Shown here in pieces: positions 45,441-55,165 of a stretch of DNA of 64,000 nucleotides. The stretch covers positions 294,665 to 358,664 of the forward strand of contig CALDUT010000004.1 in NCBI GenBank assembly GCA_937924775.1. Reading direction: 5' to 3'. How positions within the stretch are numbered: position 1 is the first letter of the stretch; each line of letters opens with the position of its first letter. A model generated the notes under the pieces. It saw only the letters and a program-made list of their open reading frames with translations, did no database searches and was not told the DNA's origin. Source of the stretch: an uncultured Gemmata sp. GTDB lineage: Bacteria; Planctomycetota; Planctomycetia; Gemmatales; Gemmataceae. Made by a program: the position numbers and the translations under genes.

Positions 45441-45887
45441 ACAGTCCTCTGTCGCATCGGGCCGTTACCGCTTTTAATCGGAAACTCCTGCGAAACCGTG
45501 AGCGACTTTCCCCTATTTGCCATCGGTTTTTGACCATCTGTCGCTATGGCCCTTCTAGTGTCGCAGATCGAACCCCATTCCGACAACCCGAATACTCGGT
45601 TTTTCTGGTAGTTTCCCACTGAATGGACTTGTGGTGCCATGTCCGTTGCGTAGAATTTGCCCGGCACGGACGCCAACGACGCCAAGAGGGACTATGTTAG
45701 CTGTACCCGGAGTTCTCTTCTGACGCCGCACGCTACGACGCGACACCCTCAACCCAGGATGGGTAATGAAATGGCCCTAGGGGCGAGCCTCGCAGTAACC
45801 ACCTAACGTGGCTGATGCCCGCCGGCCCTTTCTTAACTCTCCGCCTTAGCTCCGGGTCAGGAATCCGTTGTCGCGTGAGGTGCTCTC
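45441..45887. other. 447-base divergent intergenic region with possible structured leader
   Basis: This gap separates the divergent transglutaminase and 45888-46514 genes. The right half (45774-45823) can fold: CCAC at 45799-45802 pairs with GTGG at 45808-45811, GGGC at 45781-45784 can pair with GCCC at 45817-45820, and an alternative CCCTAGGG palindrome lies at 45775-45782. The left half shows no motif. Its function is unknown. Confidence 0.35.
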
Positions 45888-46514
45888 GTGACCCCCAATC
45901 GGCTATTGACTCTGCTGGCCACCAAAACCTACGGTTCCTTTACACTCACCGACGCCATACGCCCCGGTACGCGCCACCCGATTCGCCCCCGCCAGGGGTA
46001 CCGCGTGGGGCTTTATCGCGATCCCCAAGCCGGCTTGCGGTTGCCCATGCTGTCGGCGGCCGTATCCGCGGAACAGCTTTTCGATACCTTTTTGGCGCTC
46101 TTGGAACCTTTGGGTGACGTGGTGCATGTCATTCTCGAAACCAGCCATGAATCTCGTGGTCCGGGGCACCGGGACTATCGCCGAACCGACATCGATCGGC
46201 CAGTTCTCGCCAGTTTCCTGTGCGATTTTGAAGAGCTGTTGCTGCACGACGGCTGCACGGGCATCGCAGTGTTGGCGGATGATCGACCGATGGAGGTTCA
46301 ATTCGATGAACACAAACTGCTGCACGTTTACGCCCCCGATCTGAAACCCTTCCGCCAGGTTCTTCGTCGTCGGGGCATTCGCCGTCGCCGGCTGTTACCT
46401 CTGATTTCTGAAGCCGAACACCTGCACCACACAACGCCCGAGTATGCTGCAGCGTTTTCTCAGTTGGCGTGGCGGCTGGGCGTGGGCGATTGTCGCTGTG
46501 TCTTAAGTGATTGA
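45888..46514 (+). CDS. Hypothetical protein
   Basis: This 208-residue protein starts with GTG at 45888 and has no signal peptide, membrane segment or recognised motif. The sequence is a mixture of strands and helices with a histidine-containing ETSHESRGPGHRDYRRTD stretch near 85-102 and an arginine cluster RRRGIRRRRLLPL near 163. These are not diagnostic. It is probably a soluble cytoplasmic protein. Its convergent neighbour is a HEAT-repeat protein gene 42 bases away. The long leader upstream may regulate it. Confidence 0.6.
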   Translation: MTPNRLLTLLATKTYGSFTLTDAIRPGTRHPIRPRQGYRVGLYRDPQAGLRLPMLSAAVSAEQLFDTFLALLEPLGDVVHVILETSHESRGPGHRDYRRTDIDRPVLASFLCDFEELLLHDGCTGIAVLADDRPMEVQFDEHKLLHVYAPDLKPFRQVLRRRGIRRRRLLPLISEAEHLHHTTPEYAAAFSQLAWRLGVGDCRCVLSD

Positions 46515-46556
46515 TAGAAAAGAAGTTAATTCTGTTCGCGGTACTTGGCACGAACA

Positions 46557-47960
46557 TCAGGGAAGCGGAATATCCTGAAATTCAAAAGCCACGACCTGCG
46601 TGACGGTTAACCATTCGTGGAGAATGAGCTTCGCGGGGGCAGTGAGGGCTTTCTTCGGTCCGCGACCGGTGCGGCGATCCTCCGGCCCGAATTGGACCAC
46701 CAGTTGAACTGTGCCGGTACCATTGTTGTTCTGGGTGGTTGGTCCGTGGCAGTAGTAGCGTTGGCCTTGGGTGTCGAGAAGTTCCAGTTTCTGCCAGATA
46801 CTATTGCCCCAATTCCAATCTTCGCCCCGATGGCTCGCACCAGGGGGGGGCACTCGGGACACCTTCAACGCGACCGTGTAATTCCCTTTTTGATTGGTAT
46901 CTTCCGTGACAGACTCCAATTCGAGTTCGACAGTGCGGCTGCGGAATGTCTTCTTCTCCACTTTGAGCGGTTCGGTAACGACGATTTCTGGGGTCGCGCC
47001 GGCCAACAGAATGATACCCACCCGGCCTTTGAGCGATTTGATGAGAGTGGCCCGGCGGTCGCCGCGGGATAAATTCACGTTCATGTGTGTGCTGTGACCG
47101 CGGAAACCGGAATTGTAGTAGCCGGGATAGTAGGCGTTGCGGGTTTGCGGTTGCAGCAAGTTGCCGCCCAGATCGTCTTTGGCTTCCGTCAATTCCGGTT
47201 GGGTGATGCCGAGCATCGGGTTTTTGGGTTCGGAATTAATCTGAAAGCTCAAGTTCATGTGCTCATTGGCCCTTTGACCCTCGCCGCGGCGGTTGATGCC
47301 CGCGAGTTGTACATTCCGGTTGACACTAATATTGGTGGCCGTGAAGCGGAAAGGCCCGCTGTAGGCCACATAGGGGCTGATGGTTTCTTGGGGGTAAAAA
47401 CGGATCACATTGTCTTCGTATTCGGCAAACATGCTTAGGCCGGCGGCGTTGGCCACGGTGTCCACGGCCTGCCAGAAGGGGGTATTCTGAAATTCAAAGG
47501 AGTACTTGGCTTCGCCGTGCGGACCGAAAGCTTGAAATTCCAGCCGGTAGCCGGTTTGCTGGGCGATGGCTTCCAGAATCTGCTTGCAGGTCTGATCTTT
47601 GGCGTTGAGAGTGATCCGTTTCGGTTCGATCAGAAAAGCCCGTTCCATTTGGCGAACCAGCACAGACAGACGCTGCCGCACTTCCGGGTCGTCGCTTTCC
47701 AGAAGCGCTTTGCGCAAATGCGGAAGGGCTTGTTCGCCCAAAGCTGCCAGTTGCCGGCTGGCTTGTTCGCGAACGCGCCAATTTTCGGAACCGAGTTCAT
47801 CCAGGAGCTTTTTCGTCTTCGGATCGGGGGCGCCCTCGGCGACGCGGGGCAGCGGGACTGTTGCGGAAACGGCGGGATAATCCGGTTCCGCTTTCGCTCC
47901 TACCACAACCACCGTGGCGATCATCGACCCCACGATATACCAGCAAGCCGCGGCACGCAT
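46557..47960 (-). CDS. Secreted HEAT/STN-like domain protein
   Basis: From the ATG at 47960 the protein is 467 residues with a signal peptide (about 1-25). Residues about 45-115 form HEAT-like helical repeats (ENWRVREQASRQLAALGEQA). Residues about 120-205 resemble the STN/secretin short N-terminal domain (ILEAIAQQTGYRLEF then PFWQAVDTVANAAGLSMF). The remaining part is strand-rich with a Gly/Asn/Tyr-rich stretch near 280-300. It is probably a periplasmic or surface protein; no catalytic motif is visible. Confidence 0.7.
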   Translation of the reverse strand: MRAAACWYIVGSMIATVVVVGAKAEPDYPAVSATVPLPRVAEGAPDPKTKKLLDELGSENWRVREQASRQLAALGEQALPHLRKALLESDDPEVRQRLSVLVRQMERAFLIEPKRITLNAKDQTCKQILEAIAQQTGYRLEFQAFGPHGEAKYSFEFQNTPFWQAVDTVANAAGLSMFAEYEDNVIRFYPQETISPYVAYSGPFRFTATNISVNRNVQLAGINRRGEGQRANEHMNLSFQINSEPKNPMLGITQPELTEAKDDLGGNLLQPQTRNAYYPGYYNSGFRGHSTHMNVNLSRGDRRATLIKSLKGRVGIILLAGATPEIVVTEPLKVEKKTFRSRTVELELESVTEDTNQKGNYTVALKVSRVPPPGASHRGEDWNWGNSIWQKLELLDTQGQRYYCHGPTTQNNNGTGTVQLVVQFGPEDRRTGRGPKKALTAPAKLILHEWLTVTQVVAFEFQDIPLP

Positions 47961-48668
47961 GCAATTCCTCGGTGTCGGATCGCAAGTATTACTCGGATAA
48001 CACCCCATCCACCGGGATTAGCCTAGCAGCCAATGGAACCGGTCACAAGGAGACAAGTTACCTCTTGTTACGCGATTCGCCCAAAATTCTCTCAAGTTCT
48101 TTGCATCCAGAAGAATTGACCGTTGGCTCCGGCTTTCGCGGTTCGTCCGCGGGTGAAGAATGGGCTGGTTCGGCGCTCGAAAAGACTTGGCTCATCGTTC
48201 GATAATCGCCTTTTTCCAGACTCATTCACGGTGGATGGGGAGGTTTTTTCCGAAAACCGCATCGACGCCGGCGGGAATACCACAGCGGCCCCTGCTTCGG
48301 CTCCCCCCTAGCATTGCGACCAGCTAAGACCTAAGAAAAAAGTTCCCAATCACCAATCCACCCCAGGGGGGCCATGACAGCTCCCGTGTGCGGAATCGAC
48401 CACCCCCGTGCGATCGCGGCACAGCGTAGCGTCATGGAGCTTCAGAATTCGTTGGACCATTGCGTATTGCAGGATGCCCGCGCGGGTTGCGACCGGCAGG
48501 CTGGGACAACTTCTCCAGAACAGTAAACTGACGGCATAGGTCATGGCTGGTATGGGGATCAGGATGAGTCGGGGTCGTGAGTCTTGCTAAGATGGTGGCC
48601 AACCAGGGCACAGCGATTGCTTCGGTTTTACCCGACCTGAAATCATGCTCTTCCAAGGAGTAACGACG
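47961..48668. other. 708-base divergent gap with no supported gene
   Basis: Between the HEAT/STN-like gene and the cytochrome c'-like gene, short open frames exist on both strands (for example 48123-48311 plus and 48092-48283 minus) but they are antisense to one another, lack ribosome sites and carry no motif. Promoters for both flanking genes should lie here; none was identified with confidence. Confidence 0.5.
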
Positions 48669-49094
48669 ATGTTCACAATCCGGACAGCGGCTCTCGTGAC
48701 GGTCGCAACAGTCGCGTTGGTGGTAGGTCCTGGTATCGCCCAGCCCCCCAAACCCCCAGGAGTTTCCGATTCCTTGCCCATTCCGCCGGAAAGCGAAGCG
48801 ATGAAGGGGAAGCTCAAAAACGCTCATGCCGTTCTCGATGCTTTGGCCTTGGCCGATTATGAGAGCCTCCGGCTCAACGCGGACGTTCTCAAACACATCG
48901 CGGAAATGCGGGTGTTTGTCACCGCGCACCGGAGCGAAGAGTATAAGTTTCAGGCCCAAGCCTTCAAAATCGCTGCCGACGATTTGATGAAAGCCGCCCG
49001 GGCCAGAAATCTCGAAGCCGCCACTCTCGCCTACAACGACATGACACGCACCTGCGTGAAATGCCACGCGACCTTCCGCCCCACACCCAAGTAA
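48669..49094 (+). CDS. Cytochrome c'-like secreted protein
   Basis: From the ATG at 48669, with AAGGAG about 10 bases upstream, the protein is 141 residues. A signal peptide (about 1-24) is followed by a helical domain ending in a single C-terminal heme motif, CVKCH at residues 129-133. A single CxxCH near the C-terminus of a small four-helix domain is the layout of cytochrome c'. It would be a periplasmic heme protein for electron transfer or gas binding. The usual position of the motif fits; the axial ligand was not identified. Confidence 0.82.
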   Translation: MFTIRTAALVTVATVALVVGPGIAQPPKPPGVSDSLPIPPESEAMKGKLKNAHAVLDALALADYESLRLNADVLKHIAEMRVFVTAHRSEEYKFQAQAFKIAADDLMKAARARNLEAATLAYNDMTRTCVKCHATFRPTPK

Positions 49095-49556
49095 CGCGAA
49101 ACAACACTGGGCCTTCGCCAAAGGCCCGATTGACTCACCCGGCGGGCCACGGAGTCACAGCTTGGCTCCGTGGTGTTGCTCACGACTTGGCTGGAGGTTT
49201 TGGTGGCGATGGCGTTGGCGTTTATTAGGAAGGCTAAATAGCGGCTCACCGCGACGGCATGTCTTCGCACCACCGGCCGGTGGGTGATGGCCACAAATGG
49301 ATAGAAATGTATAATTTCGTATATTTAGTATGGCTACTTGATGCCGGAGCGAAAAATTCAGAAATCGCCATAATTTCTTTTAAGTCCATATATATCATAA
49401 ATTTCCGTGCAAAATTCTAACATTTGCCGACGTTCCACGTGGAACATTTCAACAAAAGTAGACATTCTCACAGTGGTCCAACAACGACACTTCGACACGA
49501 CCCGCCGTGGCCACACGGAGTTGCCGTAGGTTCGGCTCCCATCCACGATTGACCGG
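49095..49556. other. 462-base gap with AT-rich segment
   Basis: Bases about 49301-49430 are clearly AT-rich compared with the rest of the window, containing TATATATC-type runs. A parS-like palindrome follows at 49432-49445. No coding frame, tRNA or DnaA-box cluster was seen. Confidence 0.6.
49432..49445. other. parS-like ParB binding palindrome
   Basis: GTTCCACGTGGAAC is a perfect 14-base palindrome; with its flanks (C before, A after) it matches the widely shared chromosomal parS pattern TGTTNCACGTGAAACA except at two positions (first base C, and G at position 12). It lies in a gene-free AT-rich gap. ParB proteins load at such sites near origins. No parA or parB gene is in the window, so the assignment rests on sequence match only. 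Confidence 0.55.
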
Positions 49557-50708
49557 TCAGTGGTCGATTTGGCATTTCGGTAAGGCCTTTTCCAACTCCC
49601 TGACTCCGGCCGCAGTCACTTTCGTGTTCCGTAGCGACAGCCCCCAGAGCCGCTGAAAGGTAGCGAGTGTTTTAACCGAGGCATCGGATACCGCGGTGCC
49701 CGCGAGAATGAGCAATTCGAGTTTCGTGAGGGGTTTGAGATGTTCGATGGCGTTGTCACTGATGTCGTTGCGGGCCAGCGATAGTTGCGTCAGGTGGGTG
49801 AAACCTGCGAGGTTAACCGCGCCGGCATCTGTGAGGCCGACATTATCCAACTGAAGTGTCGTGAGATGCGTCAGCGGTCCCAGATGGGCTAAGCCAGCAT
49901 CGCCAATGCTGGTGTGATCGAGAATCAGCGATTGCAGATGTTTGAGCTGAGCCACCTCCTTCAAACCAATCGCGGTAATGGCAGTGCCGGTCAGGTTGAG
50001 TGTGCGGAGTTCCTGAAGCGACGCCAAGGCCTTCAAACCGTCATTGGTGATGAGCAATCGGGACAAATCGAGATTCTTCAGGGTGGTGATTTTCCCGAGC
50101 TGCGGCATACCGGCGTCGTTGATCGGTGTGGTACTGATATCGAGTGCGGTGAGGGCTGGAAGTTCGGTCAGGGTCGCCAAGCCGGCGCTGGTGACACGCG
50201 AGCGGCTGAGGTTGAGCGTTGTCAACTTCGTCATCTTGGCGATGGAGGGCATACCTTCATCGCTTACCCAGGTGTTCACCAGGTGGAGTTCGCGTAATGC
50301 CGGAAGTTCTGCCAAGGGCTTCAATCCCGTGTCGGTGATGTTGTTGCCATAAAGGATGACGATTTCCAATGACGGGATTGCGGTGAGATGAGCCAGCCCT
50401 TCCTCGGTGATACCGGGTGCGTTGATGGTGATAGCACGAAGTGCTGGGAAAACCGACAACCGTTTCAAATCGTTGTCGCGGAGTTGCGGGCCGATGAGGC
50501 GAATATCAGTGATGGTTCCTTCCGTCGATGTAAAGTAGGCTCCCAAGGGTTCCAGGTGAAGAATCGCATCGCGGATGGGATCCGGCTCCGGCGGCGGCTC
50601 AGTCGGCGCGGGGTTTGTATCAGAAACCGGCGAGGTTTCTGGCGAAGCTCCACAGCCAGCACAGCCGGTCGTCAGCAGCACCAATAGCGCCACGGGCAAC
50701 CACCGCAT
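49557..50708 (-). CDS. Leucine-rich repeat lipoprotein
   Basis: From the ATG at 50708 the protein is 383 residues and begins with a lipoprotein signal ending in LLTTGCAGCG, with the lipobox Cys near residue 16. A Pro/Glu-rich linker follows (about 25-45), then about twelve leucine-rich repeats of about 24 residues with the pattern LxxLxLxxTxITDxGL, a type common in planctomycetes. It should be anchored in a membrane and face the periplasm, binding unknown partners. It differs from the LRR protein at 28817-29845 in having a signal and no TIGR02996 domain. Confidence 0.9.
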   Translation of the reverse strand: MRWLPVALLVLLTTGCAGCGASPETSPVSDTNPAPTEPPPEPDPIRDAILHLEPLGAYFTSTEGTITDIRLIGPQLRDNDLKRLSVFPALRAITINAPGITEEGLAHLTAIPSLEIVILYGNNITDTGLKPLAELPALRELHLVNTWVSDEGMPSIAKMTKLTTLNLSRSRVTSAGLATLTELPALTALDISTTPINDAGMPQLGKITTLKNLDLSRLLITNDGLKALASLQELRTLNLTGTAITAIGLKEVAQLKHLQSLILDHTSIGDAGLAHLGPLTHLTTLQLDNVGLTDAGAVNLAGFTHLTQLSLARNDISDNAIEHLKPLTKLELLILAGTAVSDASVKTLATFQRLWGLSLRNTKVTAAGVRELEKALPKCQIDH

Positions 50709-50873
50709 CGCCACCTCCCACACGCACCCGGTACCTGCACCAGTTGGATACAGTGAGCGTATCGCGATCAACCCTTGATCGCAACGCGATTACCTTTTTG
50801 TGCGGAGAGTTTCTTGGGGTTCTCAGGTTAGCTGTTTCCATATCTTGACAGGTGCCATCCTGGAGGGTTCGCG

Positions 50874-51878
50874 ATGAAAGCGGCAGTGCTACAAAACGGC
50901 TTTGGTTTAGAAAATGTCGCCGTGGTGGATCGCCCGGAGCCGGCGCCTGAAGCCGGGCAAGTGCTGGTGCGGCTGCGAGCGGCTTCACTGAACTATCGCG
51001 ACTTGCTCATCGCCAAAGGGCTGTACAATCCGAAACTGGCGATGCCGCGAATTCTCGGTTCCGACGGGGCCGGGGCCGTGGTGGCCGTAGGGCCGAATGT
51101 GACCCGATGGAAAGTCGGCGATCGGGTGGCCGGGTGCTTCATGCCGCTATGGCACGATGGCCCCATCACGGATGCTGTCACCAAATCGACACTTGGCAGT
51201 GAACGCGATGGGACATTTGCCGAATATCTGGCCATTGAAGAAACTGCCCTGGTTCGGATTCCTGATCACTTGAGCTTTGAGGAAGCGGCGACACTGCCGT
51301 GCGCGGCGGTCACAGCGTGGCATGCGCTCACCGAAGCCCCGACGGGCCCCGGCACCACGGTGCTACTTCAGGGTACAGGCGGGGTCTCGATCTTTGCGTT
51401 GCAATTCGCCAAAGCTCTCGGAGCCCAGGTACTGATCACTTCCAGTAGCGATCAGAAGCTGGCGCGGGCGCTGCAGCTGGGGGCCGACGCAGGCACCAAT
51501 TACAAAACCAATCCGGATTGGGACAAATGGGCCCGGCAGCAGACCAGCGGCAACGGTGTCGATGTGGTGGTGGAAGTGGGAGGAGCCGGAACGCTCGAAC
51601 GCTCCCTGAAAGCGGTTCGTACCGGCGGTCATGTCGCCCTCATCGGTATCCTCGCCGGCGCGGGGAACTTCAACCCGATGCTGGTTTTGATGAAAGCTGT
51701 GCGGCTACAGGGCGTCTTTGTCGGTTCTCGAGTGATGTTCGAAGCGATGAACCGCAAGATTGCCGAGAAACAACTTCGCCCGGTGATCGACCGGGCTTTC
51801 CCCCTCGCGGAAGCCCCGGCAGCGTTCCGGCATCTGGAAAGCGGTTCCCACTTCGGCAAAGTCGTGCTGACGATGTGA
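50874..51878 (+). CDS. Medium-chain dehydrogenase/reductase (quinone oxidoreductase-like)
   Basis: The 334-residue protein has the MDR fold signatures: [15 protein letters not shown] near 45, [16 protein letters not shown] near 60, VGDRVAG, and the nucleotide-binding [17 protein letters not shown] near 165. The structural zinc cysteine cluster of alcohol dehydrogenases is missing, so it belongs to the zinc-independent quinone oxidoreductase/crotonyl reductase type. It would reduce an activated double bond or carbonyl with NADPH in the cytoplasm. A GGAGG site lies about 7 bases upstream of the ATG. The substrate is unknown. Confidence 0.92.
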   Translation: MKAAVLQNGFGLENVAVVDRPEPAPEAGQVLVRLRAASLNYRDLLIAKGLYNPKLAMPRILGSDGAGAVVAVGPNVTRWKVGDRVAGCFMPLWHDGPITDAVTKSTLGSERDGTFAEYLAIEETALVRIPDHLSFEEAATLPCAAVTAWHALTEAPTGPGTTVLLQGTGGVSIFALQFAKALGAQVLITSSSDQKLARALQLGADAGTNYKTNPDWDKWARQQTSGNGVDVVVEVGGAGTLERSLKAVRTGGHVALIGILAGAGNFNPMLVLMKAVRLQGVFVGSRVMFEAMNRKIAEKQLRPVIDRAFPLAEAPAAFRHLESGSHFGKVVLTM

Positions 51879-51933
51879 GCGGGCTAGTGTCGCTGAGGTT
51901 GGAATCACGCCCGCGACCCGGCCGCCAGGCCGT

Positions 51934-53151
51934 TCATTGCAACGCCCGGCGAAGTTGGGCTTCTAACTCGTCGGCCCGTTCAATATTCCGCGGGCGGAGA
52001 TCGTTCACCTCCCAGCGGTCGTCGGGCTTCTCAAAGAGCATCGGCGAACGCGGCGGGTCGCCTTCGGATACACGCGTTGGCACCAGCAAGGCCCATTCAT
52101 CGGTTCGCAACGCCATTTCTGCAGCGTTGCCCAGTTCGAGGGCAGTAATGGCCACCGCGCGTGATGAGGCGGCTTCGCCCCGTATCAGCGGCAAGAGGTT
52201 GAAGCCCCGGCCCTCGCTGGGCGGGGCGGAACCCAACACAGCTTGCAGTGTGGGGTAGAGGTCCGGCGGTTGAGTGAACCCGGCGACACGCCGACCGCAT
52301 TGTTCGGCTCCAGGCAGCCGTACAATCAGCGGGAGATGAACCAACTCTTCATGCAACCACGGCCGGTAGACCCCGACCTGACCGTGTTCCCCCAAGGGAA
52401 GGCCAAAGTCGGACGTGAGGATCCACACTGCCGACTGATCGAAGCCCCGACGGCGTAAGTGATCGAACAGTTCACCCAATTCCGCGTCGAGTTTTGTCAC
52501 CACCGCGGCAAACGTGCAATGCAAGTAATCCCACGCGTCGAGATCGGTCCGATCGAACCAACCGATCGGGGGATCGGTCCAAGGCGGTACAGGCTCGTCT
52601 GTCTCGGAGGCATCTGGCGGCGATTCGCTGGAAGCGTTATCCCTGATGTCGGTCTCGGCCGCGTTCGCGGTTTGCTTCGTGGGCGGGGCAGTCTCAGGTT
52701 CTTCGTGAAGGTAGGCGTCAAACACATCCTGCGGCACGTCCCACGGCGGTAGGAGCCGATCGATTTCGATGACGAGCAAAAAGTCGGGAATTTCTGCTAA
52801 CTGATCCAGCCAAGCGGGACAGCAGCGAAGCAATTCCTCGAGCGGCGAAGAGTCTTCTGCTTGGGGCCGAGCGTCGAATATTTCTTTCCAGTGCGAATAG
52901 TACCACTCCGGCAGGTCGGTCTCAGGGTGATGAGCGCGGATGAGATACGCGGGGCCGGCAAAGGTGTGGGGGCCGTCGCGTAGCCAGGCCCGGCGGGCCG
53001 CCACCGGCTCGGGGCAATCGCTGATATGCCGGTCGAAGACGATTCCTTCGGAGGCCAACCGGTCCAGGTGAGGCGTGCCGACCCAATCGTTGCCATACGT
53101 TCCCAGCCAACCCGCCGGGCAACCGTTGATTGCGAAAAGAATGACTCTCAT
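51934..53151 (-). CDS. Sulfatase-fold protein lacking the catalytic centre
   Basis: The 405-residue protein has the alkaline phosphatase/sulfatase fold pattern: LGTYGNDWVGTPHLDRLASEG near 16-36, an ARRAWLRDG segment near 51, and SDFGLPLGEHGQVG near 260. However the metal-binding acidic pair normally near residue 10 is absent (INGC instead of DD), the C/SxPSR nucleophile motif is replaced by PVAAR following Cys46, and the DHG motif reads DFG. It therefore is probably not an active sulfatase. A negatively charged insertion (about 150-195) follows. There is no signal peptide, so it appears cytoplasmic. Confidence 0.8.
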   Translation of the reverse strand: MRVILFAINGCPAGWLGTYGNDWVGTPHLDRLASEGIVFDRHISDCPEPVAARRAWLRDGPHTFAGPAYLIRAHHPETDLPEWYYSHWKEIFDARPQAEDSSPLEELLRCCPAWLDQLAEIPDFLLVIEIDRLLPPWDVPQDVFDAYLHEEPETAPPTKQTANAAETDIRDNASSESPPDASETDEPVPPWTDPPIGWFDRTDLDAWDYLHCTFAAVVTKLDAELGELFDHLRRRGFDQSAVWILTSDFGLPLGEHGQVGVYRPWLHEELVHLPLIVRLPGAEQCGRRVAGFTQPPDLYPTLQAVLGSAPPSEGRGFNLLPLIRGEAASSRAVAITALELGNAAEMALRTDEWALLVPTRVSEGDPPRSPMLFEKPDDRWEVNDLRPRNIERADELEAQLRRALQ

Positions 53152-53253
53152 CGAGCCGATTGTACTAGCTGATCGGACAATAGACTATCCGGCGACCAGA
53201 CCAGCGATAAGTTAACCGAACAGATCCTTTCTGCGGAGGTTGCGGAGGTTCGC

Positions 53254-55080
53254 GTGCTTGGTCCGATCTTTTCTCGCGAAGTGGTGACGGTGCCCCGCCG
53301 GAGCGGCCACTTCGCGTCGCGGATGGCCCTGGTGGGGCTTTTGGGCATTCTTGGAATAACAACATGGCAAGCTACCGTCGGTTTCGCCCGCGACGCCACG
53401 TTGGGCGAAACGGCCAGTGTGGGTCTGCTATTGTTCCAAATTATCGCCTACGTTCAACTGTTGCTCACGCTGTTTTTTGCCGCTCTTTCAGCCGCCAGCG
53501 CGGTTGCGCAAGAGAAGGATCGCCGCACCTTCGTGCTGCTACTGTTGACCGACATGCGCGATTATGAAATCGTCTTGGGCAAACTTCTCGGCGCACTTCT
53601 GCCTATTATCATTCAGCTATTCATTATCACTCCCGTATTGGCGATGTTGCTCCTATTGGGCGGGATCGCCCCGGCCCAGGTAGTTCAAGCGGTGCTGGTG
53701 CTTTTGGCGTCGGCGATTGCAGCCGGTTCGCTGGGCGGACTGGTGGCGCTGTGGCGCGATAAAACCTATCAGGCCTTGGCCTTATCGGTGCTGTTTTTGG
53801 TGCTTTATGTGTGTGTGACGCAGGGGTTGAGTGTTGTCGGCCCGTGGATCGCTCCCGGGATCAATTGGCTGTTGGTGCAAGCGTGGTGCGATCCGTTCAT
53901 CGCGATGCAAACGGTTCTGGAACCCGGGGCCGACGTCGCCGGAACGATCCCCCCCACCTATGGCTTTATCGCTGTGATGCTCGTGTGGTGTGCGCTGTTG
54001 AACGGCGTGGGCATCTGGAAACTGCGGCGATGGAACCCCAGCGGTGAACCCATCATGCAACGCGAAACCATCATTCCCCAAGAGGAACTGGATGAAGCGA
54101 TCGAGGCCGAGAAGCGTGCCCGCGCCCATGCGGCTCCAGGGGAGGCCCGCGAGGTGTGGCCCAACCCGATCCTGTGGCGGGAAATTCGCACCCTTGCGTA
54201 TGGCCGGCGGCCACTTCTGGTCAAATTCGCCTACGGGATTGTCCTCGCCCTGATTTTGTACTTCGCCATCAGCGAGTTGAATCGCCCCGGCGGCCGTCCC
54301 GCGTTCGCTGCGGCTTATGGGCTGGTGCCTGTGGCCGTTCTGAGCTTGTTGCTGGTAGCCGCTCAGGCCGTGACGTCGATTACCTCCGAACGCGATGGCG
54401 GCGCGCTGGATGTGCTTCTGGTGACCGACATTTCGCCCAAAGAATTCGTGTTCGGAAAGTTCCTTGGCGTTCTCTACAACTGCAAGGAATACATCATCCC
54501 CCCCTTGGCGCTGGCGATCTTTTATGCAGTTCGCGGGGCCTTGGCTCGACCAGCGGCCGGTGGGGATGTGCTGGCCGCCCAATTCGGCCCACTGATCGCG
54601 GTCATGGGGGCGTTGCTAGTTCTTTTCCTCTTCGCTGTCACTTTGGGTCTGCATGTTTCGCTTCGCATTACCCAAAGCCGGGTGGCGATTGTGCAAACTC
54701 TTGGTACGATCTTCTTTCTTTCGATCGGCACCCTCATCTGCATTTACTTGATTGTGATCAACGGCGGCAGCTTCGCGAATCAGTGGCTGAGTTTCATCTC
54801 CTTCCTCGTTCTGGGTATTGGCGGGTTGCTCTATGTGTTGAGTGCCGATCGCCCATCCCCTGCGCTGACGGTAGCGAGCGTGGTTTGTCCACTGGCCATG
54901 TTCTACTGCATCGTCAATGTTCTGATTGGCCGGCCGGGAACGGATGAATCGAGCGATCCGTTGGTGCCGTTTTTGGTGTTGGGTGGCTCGTTCGGTTTCG
55001 CCATCGCCGCGATGCTCGTTCCGCTTCTGACGGAATTCGACGTGGCATTGGGCCGAACCGCCCAACCCAACGAGAGCTGA
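53254..55080 (+). CDS. ABC-2-type transporter permease with internal duplication
   Basis: This 608-residue membrane protein starts with GTG at 53254, with GGAGG about 8 bases upstream. It has about twelve membrane segments in two similar halves. Each half carries the same loop motif: DRRTFVLLLLTDMRDYEIVLGK near 90 and DGGALDVLLVTDISPKEFVFGK near 385, the coupling-type loop of ABC-2 permeases (GldF/NosY type). A charged cytoplasmic linker at about 275-310 joins the halves. It looks like a tandem fusion that can form a complete transmembrane pair by itself. No ATPase subunit is adjacent in the window; the cargo is unknown. Confidence 0.85.
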   Translation: MLGPIFSREVVTVPRRSGHFASRMALVGLLGILGITTWQATVGFARDATLGETASVGLLLFQIIAYVQLLLTLFFAALSAASAVAQEKDRRTFVLLLLTDMRDYEIVLGKLLGALLPIIIQLFIITPVLAMLLLLGGIAPAQVVQAVLVLLASAIAAGSLGGLVALWRDKTYQALALSVLFLVLYVCVTQGLSVVGPWIAPGINWLLVQAWCDPFIAMQTVLEPGADVAGTIPPTYGFIAVMLVWCALLNGVGIWKLRRWNPSGEPIMQRETIIPQEELDEAIEAEKRARAHAAPGEAREVWPNPILWREIRTLAYGRRPLLVKFAYGIVLALILYFAISELNRPGGRPAFAAAYGLVPVAVLSLLLVAAQAVTSITSERDGGALDVLLVTDISPKEFVFGKFLGVLYNCKEYIIPPLALAIFYAVRGALARPAAGGDVLAAQFGPLIAVMGALLVLFLFAVTLGLHVSLRITQSRVAIVQTLGTIFFLSIGTLICIYLIVINGGSFANQWLSFISFLVLGIGGLLYVLSADRPSPALTVASVVCPLAMFYCIVNVLIGRPGTDESSDPLVPFLVLGGSFGFAIAAMLVPLLTEFDVALGRTAQPNES

Positions 55081-55165
55081 AGTCAATGCCGTGGGTGGCC
55101 ATCCCCACAAGGTCCGGTGGTGGGCGAGTGGCATGGCGGTGGCAACAACTGATAAAACAATGCCA

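Noticed and set aside
45774..45823. Fluoride riboswitch (crcB motif)
   Set aside because: Only the 3' half fits; the 5' stem with the conserved GAUG loop is absent and no fluoride exporter gene follows.
49095..49556. Replication origin
   Set aside because: The AT-rich stretch and parS-like site are suggestive, but no DnaA-box cluster and no dnaA, dnaN or parAB gene is nearby.
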